In this document: positions 26,657-35,240 of the stretch, in pieces
How the letters are laid out: each line of letters begins with the position of its first letter
How positions within the stretch are numbered: the stretch's first letter is position 1
From: an uncultured Bacteroidales bacterium
Lineage (GTDB): Bacteria; Bacteroidota; Bacteroidia; Bacteroidales; FEN-979
Length of the DNA: 57,695 bases
Assembly: GCA_903916595.1 (NCBI GenBank)
Contig: CAIWXI010000041.1
Span: 1-57,695, forward strand
Direction: 5' to 3'
Notes under the pieces: model-generated
The model's input: only the letters and a program-made list of their open reading frames with translations
What the model was told of the DNA's origin: nothing
Databases searched by the model: none
Position numbers and translations under genes: made by a program

Positions 26657-27405
26657 CCCAACAGGAATGCCGGTTCGGACTGATCGGATTTCCTCTGGGG
26701 CATTCTGCATCAGCCAGTTATTTTGCGAAAAAATTTGAACGCGAAGGGCTGAAAACTTATTCCTATACCCTCTTTCCTTTATTGTCGGCGGATGAGATTA
26801 TCCCCCTGATTAAAAAAACTCCCTCACTGCAAGGGTTCAATGTTACAATCCCTTATAAACAAAGCATCATTGCATTCCTTAACCACCTTGATCCCGTAGC
26901 CAGGGAAATAGGTGCGGTAAACACGGTGAAAATTACCAGTAGCGGGTCTGAATTTGAACTCAGAGGGTACAATACCGATGCCGAAGGTTTCAGAAAATCA
27001 CTCCGCTCCGGTTTTCATCATACCCATGCCCTGATCCTGGGAACCGGCGGTTCATCAAAAGCAGTGGCTTATAGCCTGAAAAAAATGGGACTTGATGTGC
27101 TTCTGGTTTCACGGTCAAAAACCAATCTCCCGGCGATCACCTATAGTGATATCAACTCTGCAATCCTTGAACAATATACCTTTATTGTAAACTGTACCCC
27201 CGCCGGGATGTTTCCAGACATAAATCAGACACCCCCGTTTCCAACCGAACTGCTGCATCAGCATCATGAAGTGTACGACCTGATATATAATCCTGCTGAA
27301 ACGAAATTTTTGCATCTTGCAAGGGAAGCAGGCGCAAAAACCCAGAACGGACTCAAAATGTTCGAACTACAGGCGGAGCTGGCGTTTAAAATATGGAAGG
27401 GATAA
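26653..27405 (+). CDS. aroE: Shikimate dehydrogenase
   Basis: A 250-aa NADP-dependent enzyme that reduces 3-dehydroshikimate to shikimate in aromatic amino acid synthesis. Substrate-binding lobe: GLIGFPLGHSASASYF near residue 10, GFNVTIPYKQSI with the catalytic Lys near 70, IGAVNTVKI and YNTDAEGF with the catalytic Asp near 105. Nucleotide lobe: LILGTGGSSKAVAYSL (Rossmann glycine loop), VNCTPAGMFP and the closing QNGLKMFELQAELAF. It begins with TTG at 26653, overlapping the ComA stop (TTGA); the only nearby ATG is in another frame. It is the last gene of the TPR-comA-aroE run and is followed at once by a hairpin-forming CCTTCANT array. Confidence 0.93.
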   Translation: MTQQECRFGLIGFPLGHSASASYFAKKFEREGLKTYSYTLFPLLSADEIIPLIKKTPSLQGFNVTIPYKQSIIAFLNHLDPVAREIGAVNTVKITSSGSEFELRGYNTDAEGFRKSLRSGFHHTHALILGTGGSSKAVAYSLKKMGLDVLLVSRSKTNLPAITYSDINSAILEQYTFIVNCTPAGMFPDINQTPPFPTELLHQHHEVYDLIYNPAETKFLHLAREAGAKTQNGLKMFELQAELAFKIWKG

Positions 27406-27410
27406 AAAAA

Positions 27411-27487
27411 AGGAATGAAGGAATGAATAAAAATACTTTACTCCTTCAATCCTTCAGTCCTTCATTCCTTCAGTCCTTCATTCCTTC
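27411..27487. repeat. CCTTCANT 8-bp array with inverted partner; hairpin
   Basis: Units CCTTCAAT, CCTTCAGT and CCTTCATT (about five, 27443-27482) face an inverted copy (AGGAATGAAGGAATGAAT, 27411-27428). The arms 27412-27427 and 27469-27484 pair at 15 of 16 positions, so a strong hairpin can form between the convergent aroE and DUF4342 genes. It could act as a bidirectional terminator. The array runs into the DUF4342 stop codon (27478-27480). Confidence 0.75.
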
Positions 27488-27729
27488 TCCTCCGACCTGA
27501 TCACTTCGATCTGCAAGTGCGCCACCATCGCGGCAATTGCACCAACAGCTGCAAGCATGGGAGCCAAAAGCGCCCCGATCACACCAAATGTTACAGGAAT
27601 CTCGAGATACACCTTGCCTGTTTCATCCTTGATGATCAACCGTCTGACATTACCTTCGTGAATCAGCTGTTTTACCTTCTCAACCACTTCTTCACTTCTT
27701 ACCCTGAATTCTTCCTTTATATTTTCCAT
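27478..27729 (-). CDS. DUF4342 domain protein
   Basis: An 83-aa protein of the DUF4342 family. The N-terminal soluble part (EEVVEKVKQLIHEGNVRRL) is followed by a strand pair (IIKDETGKVYLEIPVT) and one hydrophobic Gly/Ala-rich segment (FGVIGALLAPMLAAVGAIAA), a likely membrane or hydrophobic helix. The tail is acidic (RSEEKE). The function is unknown; related proteins occur in Firmicutes and Bacteroidota. The last codons and TGA stop lie in the flank of the CCTTCANT array. It is 57 bp downstream of the aldehyde dehydrogenase gene and may be cotranscribed with it. Confidence 0.8.
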   Translation of the reverse strand: MENIKEEFRVRSEEVVEKVKQLIHEGNVRRLIIKDETGKVYLEIPVTFGVIGALLAPMLAAVGAIAAMVAHLQIEVIRSEEKE

Positions 27730-27786
27730 GGTTTGTCTTTATTTCTTTTGACGAATAGTTTGCCCTGATGTTACATAAACCATGCC

Positions 27787-29166
27787 TTATCTTAATAACA
27801 TTTTCAATAAACCAAGTTTACCCTTGTATGGCGGATACCTTACAGGAACATCTACTCTCGTCGATTTTCTGATGACAGCCCTGTGATGTGAAAACGTATC
27901 AAAACTAAACCGGCCATGATACCTTCCCATACCGGAATTCCCTACTCCGCCGAAAGGTATGTTCGCGTTGGCCACGTGCGTGATGACATCGTTGATACAA
28001 ACTCCTCCCGAAGATGTCTTTTCAAGGACTGCAGCCTGCTGCACCCTGTCTTCAGAAAAATAATAAAGCGCAAGTGGTTTTGGATGATCGTTGATATATG
28101 TGATCACTTCACTGATGTCGCTGAATTCCATCACCGGCAATATCGGACCAAAGATCTCTTGCTGCATGATCGTATCTCCAGGCTTTACATCGTCTAAAAT
28201 TGTAGGCGAAATATAGTGGTCTTTTATATCAACTTCTCCCCCTGCAATGACTTTACCTCCACTCAGAAAGCCGGCAAGTCGCTGGGTTTTGACTTCATTC
28301 ACAATTCTCGGAAAATCAGGGCTTTCCTTTGGGTTTGATCCGAAATATTGAGTAATTTTACTACTCATCAATTGCAGAAACTCAGTTTTTACAGAAGAAT
28401 GAACGAAAAGGTAATCAGGAGCTATACATGTTTGTCCGGCGTTCAGAAATTTACCCCAGGCGATACGGCTTGCAGCTACCTTCAGATTTGCATCGGCATC
28501 AACAATACATGGACTTTTACCCCCAAGTTCAAGTACCATGGGGGTAAGGTTCTTTGCCGCGGATTCCATGACCAGCCTTCCAACAGCAGGGCTTCCGGTA
28601 AAGAAAATATGGTCCCACTTTTCCTCTAATAAAGCCTTGCTTAGTTCAATCTCCCCGTTAAACAATGAAATATAGCGGGGATCAAAGAACTCGCCTATCA
28701 TCTGTTCTATCACCCCGGCAATGTTCGGTGTGAGTTCTGAAGGTTTAAGCGCCACACAATTTCCTGCCGAAATAGCACCTACCAAGGGATTGACAAGTAG
28801 CTGAAAAGGATAATTCCAGGGAGCCATGATCAACACCAGCCCATATGGTTCTTTGATAATTTTGCTCTTCGACCAGAAGTGAAGAAGCTGATTTGTAAAT
28901 ACTTTCCCCGGTTTTGCCCAGCTGTGCAGATTATGGATGTGCCGTGCCGTTTCTTCCAGCACCAGACCAATCTCCGTTTCATAGGTTTCGAACCTCGACT
29001 TTCGGAGATCCTTCCAAAAAGCTTCGTACAACCTTTCTTCATAGGCATGGATTGCCTTCCGCAGTGTCTTTAACTGCTCTATCCTGAAGCCGGGGTCTTT
29101 GGTTGTATGAAAGAAAAAGAAATCCCGTTGCTTTTGCAGGATGTCAGGAATGTCGCGGGTGTTCAT
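27787..29166 (-). CDS. NAD(P)-dependent aldehyde dehydrogenase (class 3-like)
   Basis: A 459-aa ALDH-superfamily enzyme oxidising aldehydes to acids. Motifs in order: the substrate-tunnel Asn in LVLIMAPWNYPFQLLVNPL (about 110), NAD loop FFTGSPAVGRLVMESAA (about 195), catalytic Glu in VLELGGKSPCIVDADA (about 215), catalytic Cys in NAGQTCIAPDYLFVH (about 250) and the EIFGPILPVMEF motif (about 340). The length and lack of an N-terminal extension resemble the class 3/AlkH-like fatty aldehyde dehydrogenases, and the C-terminal PVRYPPYKGKLGLLKML is also typical of them. Upstream is an AAATGGTG array in place of a visible promoter box. The precise aldehyde is unknown. Confidence 0.93.
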   Translation of the reverse strand: MNTRDIPDILQKQRDFFFFHTTKDPGFRIEQLKTLRKAIHAYEERLYEAFWKDLRKSRFETYETEIGLVLEETARHIHNLHSWAKPGKVFTNQLLHFWSKSKIIKEPYGLVLIMAPWNYPFQLLVNPLVGAISAGNCVALKPSELTPNIAGVIEQMIGEFFDPRYISLFNGEIELSKALLEEKWDHIFFTGSPAVGRLVMESAAKNLTPMVLELGGKSPCIVDADANLKVAASRIAWGKFLNAGQTCIAPDYLFVHSSVKTEFLQLMSSKITQYFGSNPKESPDFPRIVNEVKTQRLAGFLSGGKVIAGGEVDIKDHYISPTILDDVKPGDTIMQQEIFGPILPVMEFSDISEVITYINDHPKPLALYYFSEDRVQQAAVLEKTSSGGVCINDVITHVANANIPFGGVGNSGMGRYHGRFSFDTFSHHRAVIRKSTRVDVPVRYPPYKGKLGLLKMLLR

Positions 29167-29180
29167 GATGTTGGAAGATT

Positions 29181-29244
29181 AAATGGTGAAATGGTGAAAT
29201 GGTGAAATGGTGAAATGGTGAAATGGTGAAATGGTGAAATAGCG
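29181..29244 (-). repeat. 8-bp tandem array (ATTTCACC on minus strand)
   Basis: Seven perfect AAATGGTG units (29181-29236) and one degenerate copy (AAATAGCG). Read on the minus strand this is (ATTTCACC)n, pointing at the start codon of the aldehyde dehydrogenase 15 bp away. The same unit forms arrays at 40713-40808, 49845-49916 and 51233-51320. Confidence 0.9.
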
Positions 29245-29301
29245 AAATTAATAAAATATCTGCCATCCATTTTCAAAAAACATGAAAATATCTCAGGAAC
29301 A

Positions 29302-29333
29302 TTTGGTAAAATAGAAAGAAAGATGTAATTTCG
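29302..29333 (+). promoter_or_regulatory. rpsO promoter (TTTG-20-TAATTTCG)
   Basis: TTTG at 29302-29305 and TAATTTCG at 29326-29333, separated by 20 nt, fit the Bacteroidota -33/-7 pattern. The rpsO ATG is 49 nt further on, leaving a short leader. Confidence 0.55.
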
Positions 29334-29381
29334 CAGCCCGAATTTATACCCTAAAAAAAACATTCAATTATTTGTCAGAAA

Positions 29382-29651
29382 ATGAATTTATCGCCTGAAG
29401 TTAAGAAGAACGCATTTAAAGAGCACGGAAAATCAGAGTTTGATACGGGATCGGCTGAGGCACAGATCGCATTATTTACCATGAAGATCCAGCATCTCAC
29501 CGAACACCTGAAAGTGAATAAAAAAGATATGGCTACCGAAAGATCACTGGTTGGTCTTGTTGGGAAGCGCCGCCGTTTGCTCGACTACCTGAAACAAAAA
29601 GAGATCAGCCGCTACAGGGCTATCATCAAAAAACTGAATATCCGTAAGTAA
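29382..29651 (+). CDS. rpsO: 30S ribosomal protein S15
   Basis: An 89-aa ribosomal protein that binds the central domain of 16S rRNA early in 30S assembly. The normal full-length sequence carries the S15 signature (DTGSAEAQIALFTMKIQHLTEHL and the basic VGLVGKRRRLLDYLKQ ... RYRAIIKKLNIRK). It has its own promoter and is followed by a long perfect hairpin before pnp, the classic rpsO-pnp gene order. An S15 autoregulatory site could lie in the 49-nt leader, but I see no clear structure. Confidence 0.98.
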   Translation: MNLSPEVKKNAFKEHGKSEFDTGSAEAQIALFTMKIQHLTEHLKVNKKDMATERSLVGLVGKRRRLLDYLKQKEISRYRAIIKKLNIRK

Positions 29652-29667
29652 GTTACCCCTTTACGGA

Positions 29668-29707
29668 ATAGTAAAAGAGGCAATTCAACAATTGCCTCTT
29701 TTACTAT
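29668..29707 (+). terminator. Long perfect hairpin between rpsO and pnp
   Basis: Arms 29668-29685 and 29690-29707 form an 18-bp perfect stem with a CAAC loop. The core AGAGGCAATT/AATTGCCTCT is flanked by A4 and T4 tracts, so it works as an intrinsic terminator in either direction. In enterobacteria the equivalent hairpin is an RNase III/PNPase processing site; that role here is inference. Confidence 0.85.
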
Positions 29708-29797
29708 CTTAAAAACTGTAAGAATTTTATCCCGGGCTTACAGCTTTATTTATTAATCCGAAAAATCCGGGCCATACACAAAAACGAACTATTCCAG

Positions 29798-32014
29798 ATG
29801 AACCCTATCTTAAAAACATTCCAGCTTCCCGACGGCCGCGAGATCAGTATTGAAACCGGACGTCTTGCCAAGCAGGCCGACGGCTCCGTTGTTGTCAGGC
29901 TGGGCGATACCATGCTTCTCGCAACAGTAGTAGCCAGGCAGGAAGCCGGCGAAAACATTGATTTCATGCCCCTTTCGGTTGAATACCGTGAGAAATACGC
30001 GGCGGCCGGCCGTTTTCCCGGCGGTTTTTTCAAACGTGAAACCAGACCTTCCGATCATGAAGTGCTTATAGCACGCCTGGTCGACCGTGTACTGAGACCC
30101 CTTTTTCCTTCTGATTACCATGCAGAAGTTCAGGTTATTATCACCCTGATTTCCGCCGACAGAAATATTATGCCTGATGCTCTGGCCGGTCTTGCCGCTT
30201 CAGCAGCCCTTGCTGTCAGCGACATCCCTTTTCTCGGTCCTATCTCTGAAGTACGGGTTGCACGTATTAATGGCCAGTTCGTTGTAAATCCGAACATATC
30301 AGACCTTGCAGGCGCCGACATAGACATTATGGTCGGGGCTACCATCGACAATATCATGATGGTGGAAGGCGAAATGAAAGAAGTTTCCGAAAACGATATG
30401 GTGGAAGCCCTGCGTATCGCACACGAAGCCATCAAAGTACAATGCCAGGCACAGATCGACCTGGGTGCCCAGGTTGAATCATCCAGGGTTAAACGTGTTT
30501 ATTGCCATGAGGTTAATGATGCGGAGTACATGCAGAAAATGCATGCTGCATGTTACGATAAAATATATGCTATGGCGGCTCGAGGTGTTGCTGACAAACA
30601 TGAGCGTAAAACCATCCTTGATACCATAAAGACAGAATTCATTGCCAGTCTGAACGACGAAGAAAAAAGCAGGTTCAGCCCGATGACCAGTCGGTATTAC
30701 CACCACCTCGAGAAGGAAGCTATCAGAAATGCAACCCTCGACGCCCGTATCCGTTTAGACGGCCGTAAACTCGACCAGATCCGTCCTATCTGGAGTTCTG
30801 TAGACTACCTTCCCGCGGCCCATGGCTCGGCAGTTTTCACCCGTGGCGAAACCCAGTCGCTGACCTCGGTCACCCTGGGTACCAAACTCGATGAACAGGT
30901 AGTTGACGGAGCAGTGATTGACGGTAAAGCAACCTTCATGCTGCACTACAACTTCCCTCCTTTTGCCACTAAGGAAGTGAAACCTATCCGTGGCATCGGC
31001 AGAAGGGAAATCGGCCATGGCAATCTTGCATTGCGCGCATTAAAACCTGTGATGCCCACCGGCAGTGACAACCTTTACACTATTCGTATCGTTTCAGACA
31101 TCCTTGAATCTAACGGTTCTTCTTCCATGGCAACCGTTTGTGCAGGCACTCTTGCCTTGATGGATGCCGGCGTGAAAATAAAAAAACCCGTGTCGGGCAT
31201 CGCCATGGGTCTTATCACTGATACAAAGACCGGTAAATATGCCGTGCTTTCAGATATCCTGGGAGATGAAGACCACCTGGGAGATATGGACTTCAAGGTG
31301 TGCGGTACGGCCGACGGCATTACCGCCTGCCAGATGGACATCAAGGTCGACGGCCTCTCTTATGAAATCCTGAAAGAAGCCCTTGACCAGGCGAAACGCG
31401 GTAGACTTCATATCCTTGGCGAAATGGCCAAAACCATTACCGAACCACGTGAAGACTACAAACCCTTTGTACCCCGCATCACCCAGATCAAGATCCCGCG
31501 CGAATTCATCGGAGCTATTATCGGCCCCGGCGGAAAGGTGATCCAGGAAATGCAGCGCGAAACCGGAACTACTATCGTTATCGAAGAAGTCGGCGAATTT
31601 GGTGTTATCGATATCGTTGCCGACAACGTTGAAGCAAGAGATGCCGTTCTTGCCAAGATCAAACGTATCGTTGCCGTTCCTGAAGTCGGATCTATCTATA
31701 AAGGCAAAGTAAAGAACATTCAGCCTTTCGGAGCCTTTATTGAAATTCTTCCCAACCAGGACGGGCTCTTGCACATCTCTGAAATCGAATGGAAACGCCT
31801 TGAAAAAGTCGAAGACGCTCTCAAAATCGGCGATGAAGTGGAAGTGAAACTCATTGAAGTCGACGCCAAGACCGGAAAACTCAAACTCTCCCGCAAGGCG
31901 CTTCTCCCTAAGCCCGAAGGCATGAGCGAAAGTAAAGAAGGTCACCGTAGTGGCCCCAGACCTGAACATAGATCAGAACACCGGCCCGACCACAGGCATA
32001 CAAATAATCAATAA
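29798..32014 (+). CDS. pnp: Polyribonucleotide nucleotidyltransferase (PNPase)
   Basis: A 738-aa phosphorolytic 3'-5' exoribonuclease that degrades mRNA as a trimer, often in a degradosome. Domains in order: first RNase PH core (about 10-145), alpha-helical linker, second catalytic RNase PH core (about 310-545, with [22 protein letters not shown] and [14 protein letters not shown] holding the conserved Asp residues), KH (about 560-610, [20 protein letters not shown]) and S1 (about 625-695, [20 protein letters not shown]). A low-complexity His/Arg-rich tail ([19 protein letters not shown]) follows. Length is usual, with a modest C-terminal extension. The gene order rpsO-pnp-rpoD is sensible for Bacteroidota. 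Start ATG at 29798. Confidence 0.98.
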   Translation: MNPILKTFQLPDGREISIETGRLAKQADGSVVVRLGDTMLLATVVARQEAGENIDFMPLSVEYREKYAAAGRFPGGFFKRETRPSDHEVLIARLVDRVLRPLFPSDYHAEVQVIITLISADRNIMPDALAGLAASAALAVSDIPFLGPISEVRVARINGQFVVNPNISDLAGADIDIMVGATIDNIMMVEGEMKEVSENDMVEALRIAHEAIKVQCQAQIDLGAQVESSRVKRVYCHEVNDAEYMQKMHAACYDKIYAMAARGVADKHERKTILDTIKTEFIASLNDEEKSRFSPMTSRYYHHLEKEAIRNATLDARIRLDGRKLDQIRPIWSSVDYLPAAHGSAVFTRGETQSLTSVTLGTKLDEQVVDGAVIDGKATFMLHYNFPPFATKEVKPIRGIGRREIGHGNLALRALKPVMPTGSDNLYTIRIVSDILESNGSSSMATVCAGTLALMDAGVKIKKPVSGIAMGLITDTKTGKYAVLSDILGDEDHLGDMDFKVCGTADGITACQMDIKVDGLSYEILKEALDQAKRGRLHILGEMAKTITEPREDYKPFVPRITQIKIPREFIGAIIGPGGKVIQEMQRETGTTIVIEEVGEFGVIDIVADNVEARDAVLAKIKRIVAVPEVGSIYKGKVKNIQPFGAFIEILPNQDGLLHISEIEWKRLEKVEDALKIGDEVEVKLIEVDAKTGKLKLSRKALLPKPEGMSESKEGHRSGPRPEHRSEHRPDHRHTNNQ

Positions 32015-32081
32015 TAATGTAACCTTAGGGTCAACTCTTCGTAAAACTGACCAAACCATTCTTAATTAAAGGAAATCGCGT

Positions 32082-32945
32082 ATGAGGCAGCTGAAGATCA
32101 CAAAACAGGTTACCAACCGCGAAACCGCATCACTCGACAAGTATCTCCAGGAAATCGGGAAAGTTGAACTGATCACGGCCGACGAAGAAGTTTCCCTTGC
32201 CCAGCGCATCAAGCAGGGGGACCAGGCTGCATTGGAAAAACTCACCAAGGCTAACCTGCGTTTCGTGGTTTCTGTCTCAAAACAATACCAGAACCAGGGT
32301 CTCAGTCTGCCCGACCTGATCAACGAAGGCAACCTTGGCCTGATCAAAGCTGCCCAGCGTTTCGACGAAACCCGGGGGTTTAAATTCATCTCCTATGCCG
32401 TGTGGTGGATCCGTCAATCAATTCTGCAGGCTCTTGCCGAGCAGTCGAGGATAGTACGGCTTCCGTTGAACAAAATAGGATCTATCAACAAGATCAACAA
32501 GGCATATGCCCAGCTTGAACAGCAGTATGAGAGGGAACCGAATTCCGACGAGATCGCTCATCTTCTCGAAATCTCCGAGAATGAAGTAAAAGAATCGCTG
32601 CGTAATTCAGGTCGCCATGTATCCATGGACGCTCCCCTGATTCAGGACGAGGACAACACAATGTACGACGTTCTGAAGGGCGAAGACAACACAACACCCG
32701 ATAACGGCCTTCTTTATGAATCCCTGAAAAAGGAGATTGAACGCGCAGTTTCAACTCTTACCCAGAGAGAAGCCGACGTGATCCGTCTGTATTTCGGCCT
32801 TAACGGCAGCCATCCTATGACCCTTGAAGAAATAGGCGAACGCTTTGATCTCACCCGCGAACGGGTGCGCCAGATCAAGGAAAAAGCCATACGCAGGCTC
32901 AAACATACGTCACGGTCGAAGATTTTAAAGACATATTTAGGTTAA
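32082..32945 (+). CDS. rpoD: Primary RNA polymerase sigma factor (RpoD/SigA type)
   Basis: A 287-aa housekeeping sigma-70 of the short Bacteroidota type, which lacks region 1.1 and recognises TTTG/TAnnTTTG promoters. Region 1.2 ([20 protein letters not shown]) leads into region 2 ([58 protein letters not shown]). Region 3 ([20 protein letters not shown]) and region 4 ([34 protein letters not shown]) follow. The length matches the phylum's major sigma factor. A purine-rich AAAGGA sequence lies 10 bp before the ATG, unlike most genes here. A GAATATC inverted-repeat array follows the stop. Confidence 0.96.
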   Translation: MRQLKITKQVTNRETASLDKYLQEIGKVELITADEEVSLAQRIKQGDQAALEKLTKANLRFVVSVSKQYQNQGLSLPDLINEGNLGLIKAAQRFDETRGFKFISYAVWWIRQSILQALAEQSRIVRLPLNKIGSINKINKAYAQLEQQYEREPNSDEIAHLLEISENEVKESLRNSGRHVSMDAPLIQDEDNTMYDVLKGEDNTTPDNGLLYESLKKEIERAVSTLTQREADVIRLYFGLNGSHPMTLEEIGERFDLTRERVRQIKEKAIRRLKHTSRSKILKTYLG

Positions 32946-32952
32946 TTATAAC

Positions 32953-33056
32953 TGAATATCGAATATCGAATATTGAATAACGAATGTTGAATGAAATTGT
33001 TTAAGACTGATTTTGTTCGTTATTCCTAATTCAATGTTCAATATTCTACATTCAAA
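32953..33056. repeat. GAATATC-type 7-8 bp words in inverted orientation
   Basis: Words GAATATC, GAATATT, GAATAAC and GAATGTT (32953-32994) face inverted words TTCGTTATTC, TTCAATGTTC and AATATTC (33015-33056). The two halves can fold into a long imperfect AT-rich hairpin between rpoD and rpe and could serve as a terminator. It belongs to the same class of short-word arrays seen elsewhere in the window. Confidence 0.7.
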
Positions 33057-33068
33057 TAAAGATTAACT

Positions 33069-33719
33069 ATGTCCCATCTTATCGCGCCTTCCCTCCTCTC
33101 CGCCAATTTCCTCAACCTCGGGAAGGACATTGAGATGGTGAACCGTAGCCAGGCCGACTGGTTTCACCTGGATGTGATGGATGGAGTGTTCGTTCCCAAT
33201 ATTTCTTTCGGCCTTCCTGTGATTGAGAAGATAAAGAAGGCTGCAACCAAGCCTTTCGACGTACACCTTATGATCGTCGATCCTGACCGTTACGTGGAGA
33301 GGTTCCGAAAAGCCGGCGCCGATATTATCAGTGTCCATGCCGAAGCCTGTGTTCACCTTCACCGCTCCATTTACCTGATAAAAAATTCCGGTGCAAAAGC
33401 TGGCGTGGCTCTGAACCCCCATACACCGGTAAGCCTTCTTGCCGATATCATCGGCGATACAGATATGGTTCTGCTGATGAGTGTAAACCCCGGTTTTGGC
33501 GGACAGAAGTTCATAGAGAACACCTATCATAAAATAAGGGAGCTTAAAGAACTTATTCTGAAGAAAAACTCAGCTGCCCTGATTGAGATCGATGGTGGCG
33601 TTGATCTTAAGAATGCCCCGCTGCTGGTTTCAGAAGGTGCCGATATACTGGTGACCGGAAATACCGTTTTCGCCTCGGCAGACCCTGAACAGACCATACG
33701 GCAGTTAAAGAATTTCTGA
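33069..33719 (+). CDS. rpe: Ribulose-phosphate 3-epimerase
   Basis: A 216-aa TIM-barrel enzyme of the pentose phosphate pathway interconverting ribulose-5-phosphate and xylulose-5-phosphate. Motifs: APSLLSANFLNLGKDIEM at the start, the metal/catalytic HLDVMDGVFVPNISFG (about 34-50), DVHLMIVDPDRYVE, LLMSVNPGFGGQKFIENT (about 140-157), EIDGGVD with the catalytic Asp (about 175) and the phosphate loop VTGNTVF. It has the usual size. It is the first gene of a plus-strand run that continues with an HD protein, a universal stress protein and glycan genes up to ligA. Confidence 0.97.
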   Translation: MSHLIAPSLLSANFLNLGKDIEMVNRSQADWFHLDVMDGVFVPNISFGLPVIEKIKKAATKPFDVHLMIVDPDRYVERFRKAGADIISVHAEACVHLHRSIYLIKNSGAKAGVALNPHTPVSLLADIIGDTDMVLLMSVNPGFGGQKFIENTYHKIRELKELILKKNSAALIEIDGGVDLKNAPLLVSEGADILVTGNTVFASADPEQTIRQLKNF

Positions 33720-33783
33720 CCCGCTCTGCCTTTTCCTTTTCCTTTTTTGCTATTTTTACATTTCATTGTGATGATGAATTTTT

Positions 33784-34374
33784 ATGGATTTCGAAAAAGC
33801 CAAAGCATTTATTATACATGAGCTTCAGATCCGGCTTGCTCCCGGGTATACCTACCACTGCTTAGGCCATACCCTCGATGTCCATACCGCGGCTCAAAGG
33901 CTGATCGATATGGAAAGGATTCCTGAAAAAACAGCCAGGCTGATTGAAATTGCCGCTCTCTACCACGATTCGGGAATGCTCATCAGGTATAAGGAGCATG
34001 AAACTGCCTCCGTTGAGCTCGCATCTTATCACTTACCCGATTTCGGTTTTACAGAAAATGACATCCAAACGATTAACAGTTTGATCATGGTCACACGCCT
34101 TCCGCAGAAAGCATCAACGATAGCAGAACAGATACTCTGCGATGCTGATCTGGATTACCTTGGCAGGGAGGATTTCTTTATTCACTCGTTTGAACTACAG
34201 TATGAATGGAACGTGTTGGGGATCAGAAAAACAAACCTCAGCGAATGGCTCGGCATTCAGATTAAATTTCTTAGCGATCATACCTACTTTACCAAGTCGG
34301 CAAACGATTTAAGGAACCAGAAAAAATCAACTAATCTTCATGAAATAACATCCTTATGGCAACAACAAAAGTAA
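33784..34374 (+). CDS. HD-domain phosphohydrolase-like protein
   Basis: A 196-aa cytoplasmic protein with an HD metal-binding domain. HTLDVHTAAQRL (about residues 29-40) supplies the first His, ALYHDSGML (about 59-67) is the HD pair, and ILCDADLDYLG (about 117-127) supplies the last Asp. HD proteins hydrolyse phosphate esters, often of nucleotides or second messengers; the substrate here is unknown. Its 3' end overlaps the start of the universal stress protein gene by 19 bp, suggesting translational coupling. There is no signal or membrane segment. Confidence 0.85.
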   Translation: MDFEKAKAFIIHELQIRLAPGYTYHCLGHTLDVHTAAQRLIDMERIPEKTARLIEIAALYHDSGMLIRYKEHETASVELASYHLPDFGFTENDIQTINSLIMVTRLPQKASTIAEQILCDADLDYLGREDFFIHSFELQYEWNVLGIRKTNLSEWLGIQIKFLSDHTYFTKSANDLRNQKKSTNLHEITSLWQQQK

Positions 34375-35240
34375 AAGAGACCAAGTACAACAGCATCATC
34401 CTGATCCCTACCGATTTCTCGGAAGTATGCGGAAATGCAGTGATCCACGGAGTACATCTTGCACGTTTTCTTAAATACAAGGCGGTGATCCTACATGTCA
34501 TCAACAGTGAAACAAAAGCTGCTTTGAAAAAGAAAAACGTCGGAACCGATTATGTTGAGAAAAGGCTTAAAGAATACAAAACCTACTACGAGAAGAAATA
34601 TGATGTAGCCGTTGATACCATTGCCGAAGAAGGTAATATTTTTACTACTATCAACGAAGTTGCAGTCAGGATCAAAGCCAATATGATGATCCTGGGAACC
34701 CATGGTAAGAAAGGCCTTCAGCATGTGTTCGGGAGCTATGCCCTGAGGGTTGTTTCCGAATCTCCGGTACCTGTCATCGTGGTACAGAAACGATCGTTCA
34801 AACAAGGTTACGAAAACATTATATTACCCGTCTCCAGCGACCTTGAAGCCCGACAGGCTATGCAGTGGGCCAAACTGATGGCAACCCTGTTCAAATCGAA
34901 GATCCATATCTTCCAGGCTGTGGAAGCTGAAAAAGGACTCAACAGCCGCCTCAAAATAATTACCCGCCAGATCACCGACACTTTCAATGAAGAGAGCATT
35001 GGTCACGAAATCACTTACGCGGAGCCCAAAGGCGATTTTGCAAAACAGCTGTTGTCGTATGCCGCGGTCAGTCACGCCGATATGATCATGATCATGACCC
35101 GGCCCAATATCGACGTTCCCGGCTTCAGCATGTCGGCCTGGGACGAAAAACTGATGTTCAACGAAGCCCAGATCCCTGTGATGTGCATCAACCCCATTGA
35201 ACTCGGTTATTATTATTACGAGTGGATCCAGCTGGCCTGA
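34356..35240 (+). CDS. Universal stress protein, tandem Usp domains
   Basis: A 294-aa protein with two UspA-like domains. Domain 1 (about 10-145) starts SIILIPTDFSEVCGNAV and holds the ATP-binding motif GTHGKKGLQHVFGSYA ... PVPVIVVQ. Domain 2 (about 150-285) starts ENIILPVSSDLEARQAMQWA but lacks the G-2x-G-9x-G motif, carrying ITYAEPKGDFAKQLLSYAAVSHADMIMIMTR instead. It is therefore probably one ATP-binding plus one degenerate domain, as often seen in Bacteroidota. Usp proteins respond to stress or energy limitation. The start overlaps the HD gene, and the stop overlaps the GTG of the downstream glycosyltransferase by 19 bp. Confidence 0.92.
   Translation: MATTKVKETKYNSIILIPTDFSEVCGNAVIHGVHLARFLKYKAVILHVINSETKAALKKKNVGTDYVEKRLKEYKTYYEKKYDVAVDTIAEEGNIFTTINEVAVRIKANMMILGTHGKKGLQHVFGSYALRVVSESPVPVIVVQKRSFKQGYENIILPVSSDLEARQAMQWAKLMATLFKSKIHIFQAVEAEKGLNSRLKIITRQITDTFNEESIGHEITYAEPKGDFAKQLLSYAAVSHADMIMIMTRPNIDVPGFSMSAWDEKLMFNEAQIPVMCINPIELGYYYYEWIQLA

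Noticed and set aside
29163-29363. 66-codon minus-strand frame through the AAATGGTG array, ending in ATGA overlap with the aldehyde dehydrogenase start
   Set aside because: It is open because the array has no stops in this direction, and its start lies inside the rpsO leader. The tandem HHFTISPF period is repeat-derived. The ATGA overlap is probably chance.
31250-31969. 239-codon frame antisense to pnp
   Set aside because: A shadow of a long, strongly codon-biased gene; the Phe/Asp-rich product has no recognisable domain or start signals.
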